From Fimbriimonas ginsengisoli (GTDB lineage: Bacteria; Armatimonadota; Fimbriimonadia; Fimbriimonadales; Fimbriimonadaceae), in contig JACOSL010000047.1 of assembly GCA_016179045.1 (NCBI GenBank), positions 1-64,000 of the forward strand: DNA of 64,000 nucleotides, given 5' to 3'. A program made the position numbers and the translations under genes. Below are positions 1 to 6,196 of this stretch, one piece after another; position 1 is the stretch's first letter; the number at the start of each line of letters is the position of its first letter. The notes under the pieces were generated by a model. It did not search any database. It worked only from the letters and a program-made list of their open reading frames with translations, and was not told where the DNA came from.

Positions 1-56
1 AGCAGGGCCCTGCGCATCACTCGGCAGGCGGTTTCGACGTCGGGAAGCTCGGGCAT
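1..56 (-). CDS. mutM: Formamidopyrimidine-DNA glycosylase (MutM/Fpg), N-terminal fragment cut by the window edge
   Basis: Reading leftwards from an ATG at 54-56 the peptide begins MPELPDVETACRVMRRAL and runs off the window. This is the family signature of Fpg/Nei DNA glycosylases (MPELPEVET), which excise oxidised purines. Pro2 (the nucleophile after Met removal) and Glu3 are both present. Only 18 residues are visible, so the H2TH and zinc-finger parts cannot be checked. No clear Shine-Dalgarno is seen upstream. Nei/endonuclease VIII is the alternative, since only the N-terminus is available. Confidence 0.8.
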   Translation of the reverse strand, partial: MPELPDVETACRVMRRAL

Positions 57-103
57 CGCTGAATCATACACGGGCAGTGGCGCTAGCGGCGAGAAGACCT
101 GCT

Positions 104-191
104 TCCCCCTCCCCCTTCCCCCCCACACACCGCGTAGAACGTAGTTTGGGAGCGTGGGTTGATGAGCCGGTTGTCATAATGCCGGATTATC
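104..191. repeat. Imperfect direct repeat, copy A
   Basis: A pyrimidine-rich tract (runs of C broken by TT or T) is followed by a block containing CACCGCGTAGAACG, then GATGAGCCGGTTGTCATAAT and GATTATC. The same ordered blocks occur at 1144-1235 in the same orientation, with a few substitutions and small indels. Weaker similarity continues downstream in both copies (GCxGCCA, TAGGCT). No coding function is apparent. It may be a mobile or recombinogenic intergenic repeat, or a shared regulatory leader. Confidence 0.75.
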
Positions 192-469
192 GTTGCAGGC
201 TGCGGCCACTAGGCTATACAGACTGCTCTCCACCCCCTTCACGCGTGCCAAGCGGACTGCCGATAATCCGTTTTATGAGCACAGCGGCTCAGGTGACAGC
301 CGGGGGAAAGGGGAGAGCGACCTTGACGGCGTCTTGGCCTACATCTCAGCGAGGCTAGAGCGGGCGAAAGCCTCGGTCTCGCCCTACTACATCAAGCTCG
401 AAGTAAACGGTCGCGTCCTTTACTGGAACAGGGACACCGGCCAGTATGACGGGGTGGGTATTGACCGCG
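192..469. other. Stretch without a confidently callable gene
   Basis: An open plus-strand frame (193-489, TTG start) ends in a plausible-looking tail (SPYYIKLEVNGRVLYWNRD) but has no ribosome-binding site, no recognisable family, and collides tail-to-tail with the minus-strand gene ending at 470. It could be the decayed end of a small gene behind repeat copy A. I do not call it as a gene. Confidence 0.4.
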
Positions 470-781
470 TTACCGCTTGCGTGGTTTAGGTTTGGGTTTG
501 GGCTTTGGCCCCGGCTTGGGAGTGATCGCCTTCGGCAACTTCGCCTCCTTCGCCCGAGCTTTATCCTCTGGCATCGGCCCTTGCTTCACTTCGAGCTTGC
601 CGCCCTTCCATCGCTGCTGATGCTCCTTTTCGCGTCGCGTGGGATCGTTCGTAATGCCGTCGTGCTTCTTCTCGCCACCTTGCGTGAACCCGTAGAGGTA
701 CTTCTCGCCATCGGGGGCTTTGGGAGGCTGCTTGCTAAGCGGCTTCTTGGTCGGTTGCTTCCTGGTGCCTTTGACTGCCAT
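470..781 (-). CDS. Small GIY-YIG-like domain protein, 103 residues
   Basis: Starts at the ATG at 779-781, preceded by a good ribosome-binding site (GGGAAGGAGATC) seven bases upstream; a longer in-frame extension to 964 is not needed. After a basic N-terminus, residues about 26-60 read KYLYGFTQGGEKKHDGITND followed by a PTRREKEHQQ stretch. This resembles the start of a GIY-YIG nuclease fold: a first tyrosine strand, a G-I-T-N-D loop and an Arg/His-containing helix. The C-terminus is a KPKPKP-rich basic tail that could bind nucleic acid. The first strand reads YLY and the second HDGIT rather than canonical GIY and YIG, so catalytic activity is uncertain. Isolated gene; function unknown. Confidence 0.6.
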   Translation of the reverse strand: MAVKGTRKQPTKKPLSKQPPKAPDGEKYLYGFTQGGEKKHDGITNDPTRREKEHQQRWKGGKLEVKQGPMPEDKARAKEAKLPKAITPKPGPKPKPKPKPRKR

Positions 782-1143
782 TTCGATGATCTCCTTCCCC
801 TGGGTTGGGGAAGTTCGGATCGGTTCCGATGCGCCCTGAATCCTCCAGCCGAACCGTCCCGTTGTCGGGTCGGCGGCTTCAGATTTAGACCGGGAACGCC
901 GCTGCGGGCGGTCAGCTCTCGGCGACCGCACGACGGTGGGCCCGCGCCAACGGGCCTCCGTCATTTCGTAATGGGCAGATTTCTCTACGCTCCCTTATTA
1001 TCTGGTTCGCCTTTGGTGGGGTGGGGAGTACATCTTCGTAGGGGTTGCGGCCGCCGCCTCGCGTCTTCTTGGATGCAGACTGCTAGATGGGCTAGAGATG
1101 ACCGTACCGTTTCAGCCCGAAGCGCAAGGTCGTTTAGTTCGGC

Positions 1144-1235
1144 TCCCCCCTCCCCCTTCCCCCCCCAACACACCGCGTAGAACGCAGTACGGGAGCAAGG
1201 GTTTGATGAGCCGGTTGTCATAATAATGATTATCA
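1144..1235. repeat. Imperfect direct repeat, copy B
   Basis: Second copy of the element at 104-191, same strand and same order: C-rich tract, CACCGCGTAGAACG, GATGAGCCGGTTGTCATAAT, then GATTATC. It lies about 130 bases before the start of the Hcp-like gene at 1362. The rest of 782-1361 holds no supportable gene; the longer open frames there lack start signals and look like shadows. Confidence 0.75.
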
Positions 1236-1317
1236 GAAGCATCTGAACCCTCGACGACGAGGCCGCAGCCAGTAGGCTTCCTCCAAGAATCTCCGACACC
1301 TGCTGAGATTTCGTTCG

Positions 1318-1323
1318 TATAAT
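1318..1323 (+). promoter_or_regulatory. Consensus -10 box (TATAAT) before the Hcp-like gene
   Basis: TATAAT lies 38 bases before the ATG at 1362. A poor -35 candidate (CCGACA) sits 19 bases further upstream. A strong Shine-Dalgarno (GGGAGGG) precedes the ATG by four bases. Together these say the reading frame at 1362 was meant to be expressed. Confidence 0.5.
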
Positions 1324-1361
1324 AGAAAATCCGGGCCGAGAAGGCTCTTTGGGAGGGATTT

Positions 1362-2081
1362 ATGAGGGCGAAATGGCTTTTTAGCATTGCGGCAGCGTCG
1401 ATGCTCGCGTCGGTCGCTTTAGCCGACCACTGGACGTTCGAGCTCCTGAGAGGGGGCACGCCGAGGGTTATGGTGCTCGTGGGGATGGACGTGGTGGGGA
1501 TCGCCTGGGACCACACCTCCATACCGCCGCTTAAAGACCGTAGGGGCAACATCGTGGCCAGGCCGTACGGGATCAGTGTGGACCTATAGCGCGACCCGAA
1601 CAAGGACGCCGTGCTCGACAAGGCCATGGCGCAGTACTCGGCGAACGGCGTTGTGCTTCACTTGTACAGCGAGAGGAAGGACGCGAGGGGCCAGCCGCAG
1701 CTCATCCGCACGATCTGGCTCTCGAACGTGACCATGAAGCGCACCGTCACGACCGGCGATCCCAAGACGGGCGTAGAGGGCTTGTTCCTTAGATTCGATC
1801 GCGCCCTGTACGTGAACAACAAGGGCGAGACCTACCAGGACGACAACTCGGGCTCGCACGACCACCGACATTATACGACGCGCGAGTGCGCCAGCCCGAT
1901 TACTCTCGCGCCTTCTGCCTCGCCTTCCATTGATCGAAGGCGCGGCGGAAACCGATGCTGTTGCGATCGAAGGTGCTGCGGGCGTGGAATGCGATGCCGA
2001 TCCCCCAGCCGCCGAGCATGTAGGCCGTCCAACCGAGGTTTCCATGGCGCAGCAACTGCTGGCCGACAAAGAACCCGTTGA
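1362..2081 (+). pseudogene. Secreted Hcp-like protein interrupted by an in-frame TAG
   Basis: The ATG at 1362 has a strong ribosome-binding site. The first 21 residues form a signal peptide (MRAKWLFSIAAASMLASVALA). A TAG at 1587-1589 stops the frame after about 75 codons, yet the same frame continues open and protein-like for another 100 codons (ANGVVLHLYSE, RTIWLSNVTMKRTV, EGLFLRFDRALYVNN). The joined sequence resembles Hcp-type beta-barrel proteins (type VI secretion tube family and its secreted relatives): an early strand with a WDHTSI segment, and late L-x-N-V and E-x-L-x-F-D strands. After about 1890 the frame loses protein character and runs opposite the next gene, so the natural C-terminus is also unclear. 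Nonsense mutation, sequencing error or readthrough are all possible. The Hcp assignment is tentative. Confidence 0.5.
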
Positions 2082-2346
2082 CGATCAGGTACGTGGTGAA
2101 GTCGCTGTAGAAACCTCGCCGCTGGACGTTGACGAATTCGCGCATCTCAGCATCGTGGGTTTGACGCAAGGCAAATTGCTGCTCGGCGGCCTCGACCGCC
2201 TGGGGGGAGATGCCAAGTTCGGCGGCGGTTTCGATGAGGCGTTCGCGCGACAGGGGGCCCTGGATGCCTTGGTTGGCGGCGGCCAGTTTGAGGATCTGCT
2301 CCGCTTCCTCCTCGTTGTAATAGCGATTGGACGCCACGGTGTTCAT
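1900..2346 (-). CDS. 2TM-domain membrane protein, 148 residues
   Basis: Residues 1-70 are hydrophilic and helical (NEEEAEQILKLAAAN, then ETAAELGISPQAVEAAEQQF), like the short SHOCT/helix-turn-helix leaders in front of 2TM domains. About residues 80-125 carry two hydrophobic segments (TTYLIVNGFFVGQQLL and WTAYMLGGWGIGIAFHA) ending in a basic tail, the pattern of the bacterial 2TM domain family. The start chosen is the ATG at 2344-2346; longer starts overlap the upstream glycosyltransferase gene, and no strong Shine-Dalgarno is seen. It probably follows the 2387-4489 gene in the same transcript. Exact role unknown. Confidence 0.75.
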   Translation of the reverse strand: MNTVASNRYYNEEEAEQILKLAAANQGIQGPLSRERLIETAAELGISPQAVEAAEQQFALRQTHDAEMREFVNVQRRGFYSDFTTYLIVNGFFVGQQLLRHGNLGWTAYMLGGWGIGIAFHARSTFDRNSIGFRRAFDQWKARQKARE

Positions 2347-2386
2347 TTTAGAGCTATCGGGGAGGTCACCTGAGTTGCAGTTGGGT

Positions 2387-4489
2387 TCATTCCGGTGCCC
2401 CGAGAACGTGCTCGGAAATAGCCTGCGCCGAGCTCGTATCGTCGTAGAGCGCGTCCACATTCAGACCGCGCATCGCCTCACGCCGCCGATCCTCGTCCAG
2501 CGCCAGTTCGATGTAATCCGCCGCGTCCTTGGCCACCAGCCCGGGCGCGCCCGCCTGGGTTAGGAACGCGAGGCTCATACGACCGCGCATGAATTCCCCC
2601 GGCAGGGTTACGGTCGGCGTTCCCATCGTGATCGCGTCGATCGTGGTCACGCCCCCGCTCCAAGCCGGACAATCGAGCGAGGCATCGGCCAATTGCAAAA
2701 TGCGGAGATAGTCGGGCATGGGCTGGCGAGGCAGGAATAGTACGTTCGAGCAGCGCTTCGCGATGCGCTCCTGGAGCAAGCTGGCGCGGCCCGAGGGCGA
2801 CGCGCTGAGGAACACGAGCCGCTTCTCGCTCCTTGCCGCGATCTCCTCAAGCAGAAAGTCGTAGACGGGCGTCTGCTTAAGCGGCAATTGGCAGAAAAGC
2901 AGGTAGCCGCCTTCGGGCACGCCGAGCTCGGCCGGGGTCTTGGTGGACGGGGTGAGGAGACGCTTTTGGTAGGTCACCCCCGTTCCAGGAAGCCGAACGA
3001 GCTTCTCCATGTAGTGCTCGTCGCCGTTGGCGGGCTCCATGAGGTCGGAGGCGAGGTAGTAGTCCATCGTGGGCGATCCGCTAGTCACCGGATGCCCCCA
3101 CGCCGCATACTGCCTCCTGGCCAGCCTTAACGTGGCAAGCTGGGTAGTGTGGCCGTCCATTCCGATGTCGGTGAAGATCAGGGCGTCGAGATCGAGCGCT
3201 CGCACGATGGGCGCGGCTTCGGCCACAGTGAACGGTAGGTGCAGGTAGTGGTCGGCGTGGCGGCGGAAGCACCGGCTCGTGTGGTCTTCGACCTCGGTCA
3301 GGTTGATCACATACGTCTCGATGTCGGGCGATAGGTTCATCAGCCAGCCGAGCGCCCATCTCGAGCCGTTGAAGTTCTTGATCCGGTAGCTGATGAAGCC
3401 GAGGCGTCTCTTCCCTGGCCTGCGCGCGTTTTCGATCGGCGCGGTGAGGTGCGGATAGGCGCGCGCGGCATGGCGATGGGCGGCGGACATGAACCGCTGC
3501 AGGTACGGCTTCACATTGCGCCCGAGATAGGCCAGCGAAAAGCTGTTGAAGTCCTGCAGAAGCTCGAAAGTCTCCGCGGATGGCAGTTTGGCCCCTTCGA
3601 AGGTGGTCAGGGCCTCGTCCCAGCGCCGCCACCAAAGGTCGAGCTCTTCTTCGGTGCGGAACTCGCCCGGGATCGAGTGGCGAAAGATGGCTTCAAAGGG
3701 GGTGCCGCGAAACCGGTCGAGCCGACGCCAGACTTCCCCCGCGTCACCCGCTTCGCGCAGATCGAGGATCGACTGCTTTGCCGGGTCCCGGTGCAGCGCC
3801 TCGACCGGCGGGTTCATCGCCGGATTCTCGTGGGTCCACTCGGAAAGCATTTTCAGCGGCTCGAGATCGGGCTGGTCGGGGTTCGTCAGCAGTTCGAGCA
3901 CGGCGGGACCGAGCTCGTACAGCCCCGACCGGAGCCCGGCATCGCGGGTGAGGTTTACGACGGGTAGGTTCATCTGGGTCAGGGTCGCCTGCTCTTCCAG
4001 CACCCCTTCCGGCACCCCCTTCCCTTCCAGGTAGTAATTTCTGCAGCTCTCGACGCTGGTCGAGTTCAGAGCGCGGCACGAGATCGGGCGCACCGAATAT
4101 ACCGAACAGGCTCCTTCCACGAGAAACGGGCAGGCGCCGCTAGGATGGTTGTCCCGAAGGCTCCAGAATCCTTCGTTCGCTTTCCGGAGGCCCTCCGTTC
4201 TCGCCTTGACCGCTTCCCTCTCCGCTTCCGTGAAGTTGTCTCGCACGAACTCCGCGATGAGGTGGATCTCGGGGAACGTGGCCGAGACGACTCGGTGGCA
4301 GCAAGAGTCGCACCCCTTGTGGCAGGCGAGGGGCGTCGTAGCCTGGGCATGGATTTTGTCCATCTCCCGGTCGGCCGCGGTGTACAGCCGCTGAGTGACG
4401 CGGATTAGTCGGCTCGGGTCGCCGGTTTGGATCGCACCCGCCACCGAATCGCGCGCTAGGTTGACCAGCGATTGTAGGCGGTCGGGCAT
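2387..4489 (-). CDS. YkgJ-type cysteine-cluster domain fused to GT41 (O-GlcNAc-transferase-like) glycosyltransferase, 700 residues
   Basis: Residues about 50-150 carry C56-x3-C60-x2-C63-C64 followed by C120, C128, C138 and C149 in the context CPFLVEGACSVYSVRP, the hallmark of the YkgJ/CxxCxxCC putative zinc- or iron-binding family. A helical linker leads to a C-terminal GT41 catalytic region (about 355-695), recognisable from SGSPTMDYYLASDL, a YxEKLVRLPGT equivalent, an LPLKQTP segment whose Lys538 fits the conserved nucleotide-sugar-site lysine, and SGGVTTIDAITMGTPTVTLP (OGT-like GHTT...GTP.VT.PG). Where GT41 enzymes usually have a histidine in the first Rossmann loop, this copy has Asn374 (KNFNGSRW). 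No TPR repeats are visible. A paralogue with the same architecture is at 45253-47460. Predicted cytoplasmic; acceptor unknown. Confidence 0.85.
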   Translation of the reverse strand: MPDRLQSLVNLARDSVAGAIQTGDPSRLIRVTQRLYTAADREMDKIHAQATTPLACHKGCDSCCHRVVSATFPEIHLIAEFVRDNFTEAEREAVKARTEGLRKANEGFWSLRDNHPSGACPFLVEGACSVYSVRPISCRALNSTSVESCRNYYLEGKGVPEGVLEEQATLTQMNLPVVNLTRDAGLRSGLYELGPAVLELLTNPDQPDLEPLKMLSEWTHENPAMNPPVEALHRDPAKQSILDLREAGDAGEVWRRLDRFRGTPFEAIFRHSIPGEFRTEEELDLWWRRWDEALTTFEGAKLPSAETFELLQDFNSFSLAYLGRNVKPYLQRFMSAAHRHAARAYPHLTAPIENARRPGKRRLGFISYRIKNFNGSRWALGWLMNLSPDIETYVINLTEVEDHTSRCFRRHADHYLHLPFTVAEAAPIVRALDLDALIFTDIGMDGHTTQLATLRLARRQYAAWGHPVTSGSPTMDYYLASDLMEPANGDEHYMEKLVRLPGTGVTYQKRLLTPSTKTPAELGVPEGGYLLFCQLPLKQTPVYDFLLEEIAARSEKRLVFLSASPSGRASLLQERIAKRCSNVLFLPRQPMPDYLRILQLADASLDCPAWSGGVTTIDAITMGTPTVTLPGEFMRGRMSLAFLTQAGAPGLVAKDAADYIELALDEDRRREAMRGLNVDALYDDTSSAQAISEHVLGAPE

Positions 4490-4564
4490 ACGAGCCCTAA
4501 TTTACATCCCCGGCAGTGTGCAATAGACGACGCGGCGCCAGGAGGGCTTCGGTAGACTCCGGCC

Positions 4565-6196
4565 ATGCAGATCGGAACATCCACCTACCCCGCGCCGATC
4601 AACGAGCCTGTGCTCTCCTACGCACCAGGCAGCCACGAGCGAACCAAGCTCAAAGCCACCCTCAAAGACCTCAAGGCGAGCCAGATCGACGTTCCGATGA
4701 CGATCGGGGGCAAAGAGGTCCAAACCGGCAAGACCGCCGCGATGCGCCCGCCCCACGAGATCGCCCACATCCTGGGCCACTACCACCAGGGCGGCGAGGA
4801 GCACGTCCGGATGGCGATCGACGCCGCCCTTGCCGCCAAAGCGGGTTGGGAGTCGATGAGCTGGGAGAGCCGCGCCGCCATTTTCCTCAAGGCGGCCGAC
4901 CTGTTCGCGGGCAAATACCGCTGGCTCATCAACGGCACCACGATGCTCGGGCAGAGCAAGAACGTGTTCCAAGCCGAGGTCGATGCGGCGTGCGAATTGA
5001 TAGACTTTCTGCGCTGGAACGTATACTTTTTGGACCAAATCTACCGGCAGCAGCCCATCGCCGCGCCCGGGATGCACAACCGGATGGAGTACCGGGCGCT
5101 GGAGGGATTCGTGCTCGCGGTCACCCCGTTCAACTTCACCGCGATCGGCGGCAATTTGCCCACTTCCGCCGCGATGGCGGGAAACGTGGTGGTCTGGAAG
5201 TGCGCCCAAACCCAGGTCTATAGCGCCCAGATGACGATGCGCGTGCTGCAAGAGGCGGGTCTGCCCGACGGCGTGATCAACCTGGTGTTCGTGGATGGCG
5301 CCACAGTTGGCAAAGTGTGCCTCTCACGCCCCGAACTGGCGGGCGTGCACTTTACGGGTTCGACCGGCGTGTTTCAAGGCATGTGGAAGGCGATCGGCGA
5401 GAACATCGCGCGTTATCGCACCTATCCCCGCATCGTGGGCGAAACGGGCGGCAAGGACTTCGTGCTCGCCCATCCAAGCGCCGATCCCGAGGCGTTGGTT
5501 GCCGCGCTGCTGAGGGGCGCGTACGAGTTTCAGGGTCAGAAGTGTTCGGCGGCGTCGCGCTGCTATATTCCCAGCAACTTGCTCAAGCGGGTTCGCCAAG
5601 GGCTGGCCGACGGCGTCCGATCATTCAAGGTCGGCTCGGTGGAGAACTTCGAAAACTTCGTGAACGCGGTGATCGACGAGCGCAGCTTCGACAGCCTCAC
5701 CGGCTACCTGACACGGGCCAAGAATGACGCGGACGCCTCGATCTTGGTTGGCGGCGGCGGCGACAAGCGGGTGGGTTACTTCATCGAGCCGACGGTGATC
5801 GAAACGAGCAATCCGTGCTACGTCACGATGTGCGAGGAATTGTTCGGCCCGGTGCTCACGATGCACGGCTACGACGAAAAGCGCTTCGACGAGGCCCTCG
5901 ATCTGGTGGATTCCACCTCGCCTTATGCCTTGACCGGGTCGATCTTCGCCCGCGACCGGGGCGCGGTCGAGCTGGCGACGCGGCGGCTTCGCCATTCGGC
6001 GGGCAACTTCTACATCAACGACAAACCGACCGGCGCGGTCGTTGGCCAGCAGCCGTTCGGCGGCGCCCGCGCGAGCGGAACGAACGACAAGGCGGGCTCG
6101 ATGCTCAACCTCTATCGCTGGCTGAGCGCGCGCACGATCAAGGAGACGTTCAGCCCGACAACCGACTACCGCTACCCCTTCATGCAGGCCGAGTGA
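4565..6196 (+). CDS. pruA: L-glutamate gamma-semialdehyde (1-pyrroline-5-carboxylate) dehydrogenase
   Basis: A 543-residue aldehyde dehydrogenase of the PruA/ALDH4 type. It oxidises glutamate semialdehyde to glutamate with NAD+, the second step of proline catabolism. Visible signatures are the N-terminal PAPINEPVLSYAPGSHER leader typical of P5CDH, TPFNFTAIGGNLP, FTGSTGVF, the glutamate motif GETGGKDF and the catalytic-cysteine motif GQKCSAASR, with the late EELFGPVLT and PFGGARASGTNDK motifs. The length is right for monofunctional P5CDH; no proline dehydrogenase gene is adjacent. It is divergently transcribed from the YkgJ-GT41 gene and ends one base before the stop of the convergent cyclase gene. 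Confidence 0.95.
   Translation: MQIGTSTYPAPINEPVLSYAPGSHERTKLKATLKDLKASQIDVPMTIGGKEVQTGKTAAMRPPHEIAHILGHYHQGGEEHVRMAIDAALAAKAGWESMSWESRAAIFLKAADLFAGKYRWLINGTTMLGQSKNVFQAEVDAACELIDFLRWNVYFLDQIYRQQPIAAPGMHNRMEYRALEGFVLAVTPFNFTAIGGNLPTSAAMAGNVVVWKCAQTQVYSAQMTMRVLQEAGLPDGVINLVFVDGATVGKVCLSRPELAGVHFTGSTGVFQGMWKAIGENIARYRTYPRIVGETGGKDFVLAHPSADPEALVAALLRGAYEFQGQKCSAASRCYIPSNLLKRVRQGLADGVRSFKVGSVENFENFVNAVIDERSFDSLTGYLTRAKNDADASILVGGGGDKRVGYFIEPTVIETSNPCYVTMCEELFGPVLTMHGYDEKRFDEALDLVDSTSPYALTGSIFARDRGAVELATRRLRHSAGNFYINDKPTGAVVGQQPFGGARASGTNDKAGSMLNLYRWLSARTIKETFSPTTDYRYPFMQAE

Noticed and set aside
446-1180. Long plus-strand open frame opposite the GIY-YIG-like gene
   Set aside because: Low-complexity shadow frame with no ribosome-binding site or family resemblance; the minus-strand gene has a strong start signal.
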